DNA of 64,000 nucleotides from Microbacterium hatanonis (GCF_008017415.1 NZ_VRSV01000001.1:558001-622000), one strand, 5' to 3'; shown: positions 9,865 to 17,922, counted from the first letter of the stretch. Numbers and translations are program-made. Notes: generated from the letters alone by a model not told the origin.

Positions 9865-10449
9865 ATGACCGATTCGGATGCTGCGTACGAGGCCTCTGTG
9901 GCGATGGTGCGGGCAGAGACGAGCGGCGTCCTCGAGCGCATGGTGTCAGCGGATCCCCCAGGAGGGTCGCTCGGCGACCTCGCGGCCCTCGTCGCGGGCG
10001 CTGACCGCGTGTTCGTGCTCGGCGCGGGACGCTCCGGCCTGGCGTTGCGGATGACCGCGATGCGGCTGATGCATCTCGGTCTCATCGTTCACGTCGTGGG
10101 CGATGTCACGACACCGGCGCTGGGTGCCGGCGACGTGCTGCTCACCGCGAGCGGGTCGGGCACGACGGCCGGGGTCGTGCGGGCGGCGGAAATGGCCGTC
10201 GAAGCCGGCGCCGAGGTCGGAGCCCTCACCACCGACGGCGATTCGCCCCTGGCCGCCCTCTCGCGCGCCGTCGTCGTCGTGCCGGCCGCGCAGAAGCTCG
10301 ACCGCACCGGCCTGTCCTCGGCCCAGTATGCGGGGAGCCTGTTCGAGCAGCTCGTCGTACTGCTCGGCGATGCCCTCTTCGACGTGCTCTGGCGTCGCTC
10401 CGGCAAGAGCGCCGACGAGCTCTGGCCCCGCCACGCGAACATCGAATAG
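9865..10449 (+). CDS. hxlB: 6-phospho-3-hexuloisomerase
   Basis: 194 residues forming one SIS (sugar isomerase) domain: VFVLGAGRSGLALRMTAMRLMHLG, then a ligand loop LLTASGSGTTAGVV, and the family C-terminus LSSAQYAGSLFEQLVVLLGDAL. The enzyme isomerises D-arabino-3-hexulose 6-phosphate to fructose 6-phosphate, the second step of the ribulose monophosphate pathway. ATG 9865 was chosen because homology begins there and GGAG lies just upstream. hxlA follows after 39 bp, so the two form an operon. Confidence 0.92.
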   Translation: MTDSDAAYEASVAMVRAETSGVLERMVSADPPGGSLGDLAALVAGADRVFVLGAGRSGLALRMTAMRLMHLGLIVHVVGDVTTPALGAGDVLLTASGSGTTAGVVRAAEMAVEAGAEVGALTTDGDSPLAALSRAVVVVPAAQKLDRTGLSSAQYAGSLFEQLVVLLGDALFDVLWRRSGKSADELWPRHANIE

Positions 10450-10488
10450 ACCCGACTCCTCCCACCGGTACGACATGAAAGAGACACG

Positions 10489-11112
10489 ATGAAACTGCAG
10501 TTCGCCATGGACACGCTCACCACCGAGGCAGCCCTCGAGCTCGCCGCTCAGGCTGCGCCCCACGTCGACATCCTGGAACTCGGCACCCCGCTCATCAAGA
10601 GCGCCGGGCTCTCGGCGGTCACCGCCATCAAGGCGGCCCACCCCGACAAGATCGTCTTCGCCGACTTGAAGACCATGGATGCCGGTGAGCTCGAGGCCGA
10701 TATCGCCTTCGCTGCGGGTGCCGACCTGGTCACGGTTCTCGGCTCCGCCGGCGACAGCACCATCGCCGGTGCGGTGAAGGCCGCGAAGAAGCACAACAAG
10801 GGCATCGTCGTCGACCTCATCGGGGTCGCGGACAAGCCGGCACGCGCGAAAGAGGTCGTCGCCCTCGGCGTGGAGTTCGTCGAGATGCACGCGGGTCTCG
10901 ACGAGCAGGCCGAGGAGGGCTTCACGTTCTCCACTCTCCTCGACGACGGTCGCGCCTCGGGCGTTCCCTTCTCCGTCGCCGGTGGCATCAACGCGTCGAC
11001 CATCGCCGCGGTGCAGGCGTCGGGTGCACAGGTGGCTGTAGCCGGTGGTGCGATCTACGGCGCAGCCGACGTCGGGGCCGCGGCTGCAGAACTGCGTGCC
11101 GCCATCAACTGA
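10489..11112 (+). CDS. hxlA: 3-hexulose-6-phosphate synthase
   Basis: 207 residues, a complete OMP-decarboxylase-superfamily barrel: MKLQFAMDTLTTEAALELA, ELGTPLIKSAGLSAV, the catalytic/metal motif FADLKTMDAGELEADIAF, and the phosphate-binding VAGGINASTI and VAVAGGAIYGA. It condenses formaldehyde with ribulose 5-phosphate to give hexulose 6-phosphate. With hxlB it fixes or detoxifies formaldehyde. No methanol or methylamine oxidation gene is in the window, so detoxification is at least as likely as methylotrophy. ATG 10489 has AAGAGA upstream. Confidence 0.94.
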   Translation: MKLQFAMDTLTTEAALELAAQAAPHVDILELGTPLIKSAGLSAVTAIKAAHPDKIVFADLKTMDAGELEADIAFAAGADLVTVLGSAGDSTIAGAVKAAKKHNKGIVVDLIGVADKPARAKEVVALGVEFVEMHAGLDEQAEEGFTFSTLLDDGRASGVPFSVAGGINASTIAAVQASGAQVAVAGGAIYGAADVGAAAAELRAAIN

Positions 11113-11141
11113 CGAGCGACGAGATCGGGCGTCGAGATCCC

Positions 11142-11354
11142 TCAGGGGGTCGGTGCGTCCCCAGCCGGATCTTCGCTGACGGTGGGCACGACCGGGATGG
11201 TGACCCAGGCCGTGCCCGCCGGCGTCTCACCGAGTAGGCCATCGGCGACCGGGGGATCGGCCAGGCGTTCGGTGTCGTTGAGCGGACCCACCGGTTCCGA
11301 GGGCAGGCCCGCCCACTCGGTCGGGTCTTCCGGTTTCGATGCGAACAGTCCCAT
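11142..11354 (-). CDS. small conserved protein of unknown function
   Basis: 70 residues, MGLFASKPEDPTEWAGLPSEP followed by an acidic, proline-rich chain. No membrane segment, metal motif or enzyme signature. I recognise the sequence type as a short protein found in Microbacterium and relatives, without known function. ATG 11354 is chosen because similarity starts at MGLF. It converges with hxlA, with 29 bp between the genes. Confidence 0.65.
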   Translation of the reverse strand: MGLFASKPEDPTEWAGLPSEPVGPLNDTERLADPPVADGLLGETPAGTAWVTIPVVPTVSEDPAGDAPTP

Positions 11355-11457
11355 GACCCCATTGTGCGCCTCGCGCTCTCCCGTGGGCTGATCGCACAGC
11401 GCCTCATCAGAAGCGCGATTGGTTGACACCCCGTGATGATCGTGATGCGCTGGAGGC

Positions 11458-11787
11458 ATGGACGTCGGCTGGGGAATGCTCTGCGCGATCGCGGGCGCCG
11501 TGCTCTACACCGCGTCTTTCCTCGTCGCATCGCGAGCCAATCGGGGCATCAGGATGCCCTGGTGGACGAATCCGCCCCGGAATACGGCGTGGTCGCTCGC
11601 TGGCCGTTCGCTCGGGGCCGGACTCACCGTGTGGGGTGTGATCTGGACCTCGACTCTCTTCGGACCGATCGGGTCGGCTGTGCTCGTCGCGCTGGTGATG
11701 TTCGTGCCCATGTTCGTCATCATCGGGCTGCACAACCGCCGGGTCGGAGCGCAGGATCAGGACTTCGCGAGCTCCGCGCGCACGTAG
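11458..11787 (+). CDS. small membrane protein
   Basis: 109 residues with three hydrophobic stretches, around 5-25 (WGMLCAIAGAVLYTASFLVA), 52-68 and 73-93 (GSAVLVALVMFVPMFVIIGL), so an integral membrane protein. No family recognised. ATG 11458 has GGAGG four bases upstream. Its last 31 bases overlap the 3' end of the convergent DUF4287 gene. Confidence 0.65.
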   Translation: MDVGWGMLCAIAGAVLYTASFLVASRANRGIRMPWWTNPPRNTAWSLAGRSLGAGLTVWGVIWTSTLFGPIGSAVLVALVMFVPMFVIIGLHNRRVGAQDQDFASSART

Positions 11788-12011
11788 GCCACCAGGGCGT
11801 TGGCGTGTCCGTGGCCGAGGCCGTGCTCCGTCTTCAACCAGGTGACGACCTCCATGTGGGGCTTACCCGTGTCGAGCTGCTCGACGATGAGATCGAGCCA
11901 CTCCTGGATCGGGGTGCCGTAGGTCTTCTCGATGCTCGGGATGTACGACGCCGGTCCCTTCGGCTTGTCACCGGGGGGGATGACGGGGGCGCTCACGTGG
12001 CGGCTGCTCAT
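11757..12011 (-). CDS. DUF4287 domain protein
   Basis: 84 residues. The C-terminal part, SYIPSIEKTYGTPIQEWLDLI, then TWLKTEHGLGHGHANALVAY, matches the DUF4287 pattern: a helical region with a conserved TG.. segment and a GLGHGHANA motif. Function unknown; relatives occur alone or next to DUF5655 proteins. ATG 12011 gives MSSRHVSAPVIPPG. An upstream in-frame ATG at 12077 would add 22 residues without family similarity. Confidence 0.75.
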   Translation of the reverse strand: MSSRHVSAPVIPPGDKPKGPASYIPSIEKTYGTPIQEWLDLIVEQLDTGKPHMEVVTWLKTEHGLGHGHANALVAYVRAELAKS

Positions 12012-12091
12012 GCGCACAGCGTAGAGCGGGCGCGCGGTGGCGCGCAGCATCCGCTCTTCCCGCGCATTGCGCATCACCCTAGGCTGAGCGC

Positions 12092-12193
12092 ATGGACCCG
12101 GAGCTGTTCGACCTCGTCGGTTTCGCGTTCCTCGTCGCCGGCATCTTCAGCCTCCTGATGCTTCTCGGGATCTCGGTCGCCCGCCGACGCTGA
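12092..12193 (+). CDS. predicted 33-residue single-pass membrane peptide
   Basis: The frame encodes MDPELFDLVGFAFLVAGIFS plus LLMLLGISVARRR: a short acidic N-terminus, one membrane-spanning helix and a positive C-terminus (ARRR), a layout typical of real small membrane proteins. A TAGGCT hexamer at 12080-12085 ends exactly 6 nt before the ATG, as for many annotated genes here. No homologue is recalled, so its reality rests on the promoter spacing and the composition of the peptide. Confidence 0.5.
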   Translation: MDPELFDLVGFAFLVAGIFSLLMLLGISVARRR

Positions 12194-12275
12194 TCTCTCG
12201 ACGGTGGGCGGATCGTCCTGAGTCGTCCGCGGGTTTTCATAGGCTGGAAGCTCGCCGACCCGACCGAGGAGAGAC

Positions 12276-12734
12276 GTGTTCCGCACGCCGCTGACCCTTT
12301 TCCGCACCCTCGCGATCGCCGAGATGATCTCGTGGACGCTCCTGATCGGGGGTCTCATCCTCCGCGCCGTGTTCGACTGGCCCCTCGCCGTCACGATCGG
12401 CGGGGGTATCCACGGATTCGTCTTCCTCGCGTACGGCGCCACCGCGATCATCGTCGCCGTGCACCAGCGGTGGAGCATCGGGGTCGGGGCGCTCGCGGTC
12501 GCCAGCGCAGTCATCCCCTACGCGACGCTGCCGACCGAGATGTGGCTCAGTCGCACGGGCCGCCTCGCCGGCGCCTGGCGGCTCGAGGAGACCGACGACC
12601 CGCGCGACCGGCGGCCGATCGACCGCGCGTTGCGCTTCTTACTGCGCCGCGCGTGGCTCTTCGTCGGCCTGCTCGTGGTCCTGGTTGTGGCGGCGTACGT
12701 CGTGCTGCTGGTGGTCGGCCCGCCCGGTCGTTGA
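12276..12734 (+). CDS. DUF3817 family membrane protein
   Basis: 152 residues, starting with MFRTPLTLFRTLAIAEMISWTLLIGGLILR, the DUF3817 opening. It has three or four membrane segments, including one near the C-terminus (WLFVGLLVVLVVAAYVVLLVVG). The family has no known biochemical function. It starts at GTG 12276 with GAGGAGAG immediately upstream; a TAGGCT hexamer at about 12240 suggests a roughly 30-nt leader. Confidence 0.8.
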   Translation: MFRTPLTLFRTLAIAEMISWTLLIGGLILRAVFDWPLAVTIGGGIHGFVFLAYGATAIIVAVHQRWSIGVGALAVASAVIPYATLPTEMWLSRTGRLAGAWRLEETDDPRDRRPIDRALRFLLRRAWLFVGLLVVLVVAAYVVLLVVGPPGR

Positions 12735-12740
12735 TCGTTC

Positions 12741-12807
12741 GTCGGAGAATTGCGCCGCCGTCGGAGCCTTGCGGCCCGATCCTCGGACGAAGCGCAGATT
12801 CTCCGAC
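12741..12807. repeat. Four-arm intergenic palindrome E2 (67 bp)
   Basis: The outer arms at 12741-12754 (GTCGGAGAATTGCG) and 12793-12807 pair with one bulged base. A second GTCGGAG at 12760-12766 faces a CTCGGAC at about 12782-12788. It begins 7 bp after the stop codon of the DUF3817 gene. It has the same GTCGGAG core as element E3 at 49556-49622. Confidence 0.65.
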
Positions 12808-12869
12808 CCCCGTGCGCACAGTCGGCGGGTTCAGTGCCGCGTTGGCCGATGCGGGGGCACGATGGGCGC

Positions 12870-13271
12870 ATGACGCGGTTCGCGATCGATGCTCCCGTCG
12901 CGCTGCGCCTCATCCGCGAGGAGATCGGCGTGCCCGCAGCGCGTTCGCTCGTCGCTCCGAGCGTGCTGCGCTCTCACGCACTCTCCTTGCTCTACCGGGA
13001 CGTGCGCAACGGAGTCCTCGACGAGAGCGGGGGACGGCGACAGCTCGACGAGCTCGCCGGCCTGAAGATCCGACTGCTCGGCGATCGGGTCTCCCGCGCC
13101 ACCGCCTGGAGGCTCGCCGACGAACTGGGCTGGGACGACACCCCCGCCGCGGAGTATCTCGCGGTCGCCGTCCTCCAGGCCGACGCGCTCGTCAGTGACG
13201 ATCCGGTGCTCGTGGCCGCAGCATCCGCTCGTCTCAGGGTGGCGCCGTTCTCAGAGCTCGTCGAGCCCTGA
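12870..13271 (+). CDS. PIN-domain protein, VapC-like, no partner antitoxin
   Basis: 133 residues. PIN-type acidic residues are visible: Asp in RFAIDAP at the N-terminus, a central acidic site, and the C-terminal AEYLAVAVLQADALVSDDPVL with the usual Asp pair. PIN proteins are Mg-dependent ribonucleases. No small DNA-binding antitoxin gene precedes or follows it, so it is either a solitary RNase or a toxin whose antitoxin lies elsewhere. ATG 12870 is 6 nt after CACGAT (12858-12863), giving a leaderless start. Confidence 0.7.
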   Translation: MTRFAIDAPVALRLIREEIGVPAARSLVAPSVLRSHALSLLYRDVRNGVLDESGGRRQLDELAGLKIRLLGDRVSRATAWRLADELGWDDTPAAEYLAVAVLQADALVSDDPVLVAAASARLRVAPFSELVEP

Positions 13272-13278
13272 CCCCGGG

Positions 13279-14940
13279 TCAGTGCCGCGCGTTGGCCGAC
13301 GCGGCCGCGGCCGCGACGTCGCGGAGCACCGGGGGCACGTCGTCCGACGGCACGACGGCCTGGATGAGGGTGAGCCCTGAGGCGTCTCGCGCGGCGGTCA
13401 GGGCGGTGGTCAGCTCCGCGACCGTCGACGCCTTCACTCCGACCGCGGTCCCCGTCGGGTCGAGCGCGGCGAGAAGCGCGGTCCAGTCCCAGCGGGCGAT
13501 GTCGTTGTACTCCTCGTGCAGGCCGTGGATGACCCGCTCGACGGTGTACCCGTCGTTGTCGACGACGACGATGACCGCGGGGATGCGGTGCCGCAGCAGC
13601 GTGCCCAGTTCGGCGATCGTCAGCTGGGCGGCTCCGTCGCCGATGAGCAGCACGGGGCGGCGTTCGGGGCGCGCGAGAGCTGCGCCCAGGAGGGCGGGGA
13701 GGGTGAAGCCGATCGCGGCCCACAGCGGTTGCCCGCCGAAGACCACGCCGTGCGGCAGGCGGTGGCCCGCCATGCCGTAGAACGACGTGCCCTGGTCGGC
13801 CAGCACCGTGTCGCCGTCGCGGAGGAACGCGGTGACCTCGCGCCACAGGGCCGTCTGCGACAGCGCCCCCTCGTTCGCCCCGCTGGTGTCGGGGTGGGAT
13901 GCGGCGACCGCCGCGTCCGCGCGGAAGCGGCCGCCGGTCGCGGCGAGCACCTCGGCGACGGCGTCGAGCGCATCGCCCATCGCCAGGGGCCGGAAGTCGT
14001 CGTCGCCGATCCGCGCGTGCTCTCCTCGGATCTCGACGGTGCGCGACGCATCGAGGTGCTGCGAGAAGAAGCCGCTCGTGAGGTCGGTGAACTGCACCCC
14101 CGCCATGATCAGCAGGTCGGCCTGCTCGATGCCCTCGCGCACCGCCGGTGAGCTGGCGGCGCCGACGTAGGACCCGAGGTAGGCGGGAGCCGACTCGTCG
14201 ACGACGCGGCGACCCCACAGCAGCGTCGCGTGGGGGATGCCCTCGTCGAGCACCCGGTGCAGCTGAGCCTCGACGTCGAGACGTGCGACGAGGATGTCGG
14301 CGAGAGCCGAGACGGTCGAGGCCGCGGCGACGCGCTGGGCGACCTCGGCGCGGAACCGGGCGAGGACGGCGGGGTCGGTGACTCCCGGATGCTGCGGCAG
14401 CGGCGCCGCGGGAGGCGAAGCCGGGTGCTCGCCGACGTCGGCGGGGATCACGAGGTATCCCGGGAGGCGTCGCTCGAGCACCGCCGTGATCACGCGGTCG
14501 ATCTCTTCGGTGGCCGTTTCGGCCGAAAGCACGGCCTGCGCCGCCGTCACCTCGGCCGTCATGCGTGCGAAGTGGCCGAAGTCGCCGTCGCCGAGCGTGT
14601 GGTGGGTCGCACGGCCCGCGGCCTGGACGGCCGTCGTCGGTGCTCCGACGACGTGGAGCACCGGAACGTGCTCTGCATAGCTGCCCGCGACCGCCCCGAT
14701 GGCCGACAGCTCACCGACGCCGAAGGTGGTGCTCAGGGCGCCGAGACCGCCCAGACGGGCGTACCCGTCGGCCGCGTAGCCGGCGCCCAGTTCGTTCGCG
14801 CAGCCGACCCATTCGATGCTCGGGTGCGCCTCGACGTGATCGAGGAAAGCGAGGGTGAAATCGCCGGGGACGCCGAACAGGTGTCTCACACCCGCTTCCG
14901 CCAACCGATCGAGGAGGTGATCGGCGACGGTGTACGTCAT
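13279..14940 (-). CDS. thiamine-diphosphate-dependent 2-keto-acid decarboxylase
   Basis: 553 residues with the pyruvate/indolepyruvate decarboxylase layout. The catalytic Glu is in WVGCANELGAGYAADGYAR, the His pair is in RATHHTLGDGDF, and the ThDP/Mg motif begins LLIGDGAAQLTIAELG and ends IVVVDNDGYTVER. Such enzymes decarboxylate branched-chain or aromatic 2-keto acids to aldehydes; indolepyruvate or phenylpyruvate are plausible substrates but are not decided by sequence. ATG 14940 overlaps the stop of the upstream 54-residue membrane protein gene. Confidence 0.88.
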   Translation of the reverse strand: MTYTVADHLLDRLAEAGVRHLFGVPGDFTLAFLDHVEAHPSIEWVGCANELGAGYAADGYARLGGLGALSTTFGVGELSAIGAVAGSYAEHVPVLHVVGAPTTAVQAAGRATHHTLGDGDFGHFARMTAEVTAAQAVLSAETATEEIDRVITAVLERRLPGYLVIPADVGEHPASPPAAPLPQHPGVTDPAVLARFRAEVAQRVAAASTVSALADILVARLDVEAQLHRVLDEGIPHATLLWGRRVVDESAPAYLGSYVGAASSPAVREGIEQADLLIMAGVQFTDLTSGFFSQHLDASRTVEIRGEHARIGDDDFRPLAMGDALDAVAEVLAATGGRFRADAAVAASHPDTSGANEGALSQTALWREVTAFLRDGDTVLADQGTSFYGMAGHRLPHGVVFGGQPLWAAIGFTLPALLGAALARPERRPVLLIGDGAAQLTIAELGTLLRHRIPAVIVVVDNDGYTVERVIHGLHEEYNDIARWDWTALLAALDPTGTAVGVKASTVAELTTALTAARDASGLTLIQAVVPSDDVPPVLRDVAAAAASANARH

Positions 14941-15101
14941 CGGTGCGACGCGCTGCCGCTGAAGTGGAAGGGAACCGCCAGAGACCCCGCGACGCAGAGG
15001 ATGCCGACGATGAACACCAGCGCCTGGATCGGCACGATCGAGAACGAGATGCCGATCAGGAAGATTCCGCCGAGCAACAGGATCAGAGCGATGATGTACA
15101 T
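14937..15101 (-). CDS. 54-residue membrane protein, translationally coupled
   Basis: The frame reads MYIIALILLLGGIFLIGISF and then SIVPIQALVFIVGILCVAGSL, ending FHFSGSASHR. It has two membrane helices with a short turn. A GAGGAGG ribosome site lies 7 nt before ATG 15101. Its TGA overlaps the ATG of the decarboxylase gene, so the two are translated from one mRNA. I do not recognise the family. It may be a small hydrophobic accessory or simply a coupled leader gene. Confidence 0.65.
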   Translation of the reverse strand: MYIIALILLLGGIFLIGISFSIVPIQALVFIVGILCVAGSLAVPFHFSGSASHR

Positions 15102-15223
15102 GTGTGGTTGCCTCCTCAGGCCAGGCTACCTTGCGCCGGGCTCTCGCCGAAGCCGGCGGGGTGACGCATCCTCGTCACGATCCGGTGACCCGATCGACAC
15201 CTCCGAGGGCCAGGATGGGTAGC

Positions 15224-17083
15224 GTGACGACGTTCCCGCTCATTCCGACCGGGGCACCGCGCCCCGCGCCGGCTCCGCAGAAGAAGAAGATCCGCGGCGG
15301 CGACCGGCTGTCGGCGACGCTGATGCTGGTCGGCGTCGCGATCGCCATGGTGTGGGCGAACCTGCCGGGCGAGACCTACCACCAGTTCTGGGACCTGCCG
15401 CTGGGCGCCTCGTTCGGCGACGCCTCGTGGACGTTCAGCCTCCACGCCCTCGTCAACGAGGGTTTCATGACGCTGTTCTTCTTCCTCGTCGGTCTGGAGG
15501 TCAAACGCGAGCTCACCGTCGGCGAGCTCACCGACCGGTCGCGTGCGGTGGTGCCGATCGCAGCGGCCGTGGCCGGACTCATCCTCCCCGCCGGGATCTT
15601 CCTCCTCTTCAACCTCGCCGACGGCGAGTTCGACGCGTGGGGTGTGGTGATCTCCACCGACACCGCCTTCCTCCTCGGTGCCCTCGCGCTCATCGGGCCG
15701 AAGTTCTCCTCGCGACTGCGCACGTTCCTGCTCACCCTCGCCGTCGTCGACGACATCGGGGCACTGCTGGTCATCGGGCTCTTCTATAACAGCGGCCTGA
15801 ACCCCGTGCCCTTCGTGATCGCCCTCGTGCTGATGGTGCTCATCGCCCTCGTGCGGTTCCTGCCGGTCGGGCGCGGCTTCGCCTACGGCGTGCTGGGGGC
15901 GGCGCTCTTCGTCGTCGTGTACCTCGCCGGCGTGCACCCCACGCTCGCCGGGGTCGCGGTGGCGCTGCTCATCCCCGTCTTCCCACCGCGGCGCAACGAC
16001 GTCGAGCGGTCGGTCGAACTCACCCAGGCGTTCCGCGAATCGCCCAACCCCGCCTACGCGGCGGCGGTCACGCGCAGCCTCCGCGAATCGATCTCGATCA
16101 ACGAACGCATCGACACGGGCCTGCGCCCCTACGTCTCCTTCGGCATCCTGCCCGTCTTCGCCCTCGCCAACGCCGGCGTGCACATCGACGGCGACACCCT
16201 CCGCGACGCGCTCGTCTCGCCCGTCGCGTGGGGCATCGTCGCCGGTCTCGTGCTCGGAAAGTTCATCGGCATCACCGTCGCCACCTGGCTGGTGGGCGTC
16301 GTCGGCCGCGGCCAGCTCGCGCCCGGCCTCAGCCTCCACCGCGTCGCCGGTGGCGCCGCGCTCTCGGGGATCGGCTTCACGATCTCGCTCTTCCTCGTGC
16401 CGATCGCCATCAGCGATCCGCACACGCAGGACCTCGCGCGCGTCGCCGTGCTCGCCGCATCCGTCATCGCGTTCTTCCTGGGGTGGGCGATCCTCACGGT
16501 CGGCGACCGGATCAGCCCGCCGCACCCGGTCGGCTTCAAGCTCGCGCGCCCGGTCGACCCGCAACGCGACCACATCAAGGGCTCGATGGACGCCCCGTAC
16601 GAGATCGTCGAGTACGGCGATTTCGAGTGCCCGTTCTGCAGTCGTGCGACCGGATCGGTGGATGCGGTGCGCGAGCGCTTCGGCGACGACATCCGCTGGG
16701 TGTGGCGCCACCTCCCGCTCGACCAGCCGCATCCGCACGCGCAGGAGGCGGCCCAGGCCGCGGAGGCCGCGGCGATGCAGGGGCGCTTCTTCGAGATGGC
16801 GGGCAAGCTCTTCGCGCACCAGAAGAACCTCGAGCGCGACGACCTGTTCCGCTACGCGGAGATGCTCGGGCTCGACCCCGACCGCTTCGCCGACGACTTC
16901 GTCTCGCCGAAGGTCGCCCACCACATCCAGGACGACCGGCTCGACGCCGAGATCATGGATCTCAACACGACGCCGACGTTCTTCCTCAACGGCCGGCGGC
17001 ACGTGGGTCCCTACGACTCGGCGAGCCTGATCCGCGGGCTGGAGAACAGCGCGCCGATGGCCGCGAAGACCCCCGCCATCTGA
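15224..17083 (+). CDS. nhaA: NhaA Na+/H+ antiporter fused to DsbA-like thioredoxin domain
   Basis: 619 residues. Residues about 25-425 are NhaA: LNLADG and DAWGVVISTDTAFLLGAL, and the ion-binding Asp pair in TLAVVDDIGALLVIG (about residues 176-177), with some 11-12 membrane helices. After a short linker (about 440-455) comes a DsbA/DSBA-like thioredoxin domain with YGDFECPFCSRATG (Cys 469 and 472) and the cis-Pro loop NTTPTFFLNG. The fusion architecture is known in actinobacteria; what the redox domain does is unknown. GTG 15224 lies 7 nt after CAGGAT; ATG 15215 is the alternative. Confidence 0.9.
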   Translation: MTTFPLIPTGAPRPAPAPQKKKIRGGDRLSATLMLVGVAIAMVWANLPGETYHQFWDLPLGASFGDASWTFSLHALVNEGFMTLFFFLVGLEVKRELTVGELTDRSRAVVPIAAAVAGLILPAGIFLLFNLADGEFDAWGVVISTDTAFLLGALALIGPKFSSRLRTFLLTLAVVDDIGALLVIGLFYNSGLNPVPFVIALVLMVLIALVRFLPVGRGFAYGVLGAALFVVVYLAGVHPTLAGVAVALLIPVFPPRRNDVERSVELTQAFRESPNPAYAAAVTRSLRESISINERIDTGLRPYVSFGILPVFALANAGVHIDGDTLRDALVSPVAWGIVAGLVLGKFIGITVATWLVGVVGRGQLAPGLSLHRVAGGAALSGIGFTISLFLVPIAISDPHTQDLARVAVLAASVIAFFLGWAILTVGDRISPPHPVGFKLARPVDPQRDHIKGSMDAPYEIVEYGDFECPFCSRATGSVDAVRERFGDDIRWVWRHLPLDQPHPHAQEAAQAAEAAAMQGRFFEMAGKLFAHQKNLERDDLFRYAEMLGLDPDRFADDFVSPKVAHHIQDDRLDAEIMDLNTTPTFFLNGRRHVGPYDSASLIRGLENSAPMAAKTPAI

Positions 17084-17139
17084 GAGTCCACGACACCCGG
17101 ATGCTGCGGCACGCCCGCCCGGGTGTCTTGGACTCTCAG
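17080..17139. terminator. Palindrome E6 between convergent genes, supplying both stop codons
   Basis: The 21-bp arms at 17080-17100 and 17119-17139 differ at one position and enclose an 18-base loop. The left arm contains the TGA of the nhaA fusion (17081-17083) and the right arm contains the TGA of the EI24 gene (17136-17138, minus strand). There is no T tract. It probably acts as a bidirectional terminator and is related to E7 at 46229-46290. Confidence 0.7.
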
Positions 17140-17876
17140 CGGGTGGGGCGGGGCGCGTCGGCGAGCAGCGAGGTCGCCAGCATCGTCGACCCGGCCACGG
17201 CGGCGGGCATGACGGCCACCGCCCCGAGCGGCACGAGGAAGCAGAGCTGGGTGGCGACGCCGAACCCGAGCGCCTGGCCGCGCCGCGAGCGGAGCAGGCG
17301 GCGGCGCTGCGCGCGGTCGACACCGCGAGCGGTGAGCGCGCGCGAGGTGAGCTCGTCGGTCAGCAGCCAGCCGGTGAGCACGACGCCGAGCACCGCGCCC
17401 GCCGCGCCGCCGACGACGGGCACGAGGCCGAGGAGCGCGGTCAGCAGCGCCACGCCGATGCCGCGTGCGATGAGCGACACGGTGTCTCCGAGGGCGCGCG
17501 CGAAGCCGTAGCGCACGTCGGGCACCTCGCCGAGCTCCTCCTCGACCGACCGCCAGATGCGGTCGTAGAAGGGCTCGCCGATCAGCAGCGTCAGGGCGGT
17601 GAACGACACGACGGCGATCACCAGCGCGGCACCGAGGGTCGCCGCCCCCGCGGCGAAGCGGACGACGGCGACCCAGATCTCGGGCCATCCGTCGGCGAAG
17701 GGGGTGACGGCGGTCGCGATGTCGGGGAGGAAGACGGCGAGGGTGATCACGCCCGCCAGCAGGACGAGACCCACGATGAGGGCGGGGACGAGTCCGGCGG
17801 CCATCACTCCCGGACGATGCCGCCACCAGCCGAATCCGCGCGCGAGCATGCGCACGCCCGCGCCGAACTGCTTCAT
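17136..17876 (-). CDS. EI24/CysZ-like membrane protein
   Basis: 246 residues, about five or six membrane helices, opening with MKQFGAGVRMLARGFGWWRHRPGVMAAGL and containing LLIGEPFYDRIWRSVEEELGEVPD, a segment typical of EI24 (PF07264) proteins. CysZ relatives carry sulfate; actinobacterial EI24 proteins are uncharacterised. A TAGGCT hexamer (plus positions 17883-17888) lies 6 nt before ATG 17876. It converges on the nhaA fusion through a shared palindrome. Confidence 0.85.
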   Translation of the reverse strand: MKQFGAGVRMLARGFGWWRHRPGVMAAGLVPALIVGLVLLAGVITLAVFLPDIATAVTPFADGWPEIWVAVVRFAAGAATLGAALVIAVVSFTALTLLIGEPFYDRIWRSVEEELGEVPDVRYGFARALGDTVSLIARGIGVALLTALLGLVPVVGGAAGAVLGVVLTGWLLTDELTSRALTARGVDRAQRRRLLRSRRGQALGFGVATQLCFLVPLGAVAVMPAAVAGSTMLATSLLADAPRPTR

Positions 17877-17922
17877 GTCGCCAGCCTAGGGCGCCCGATA
17901 CCGGCGCTCGGATGCGGAGGAC

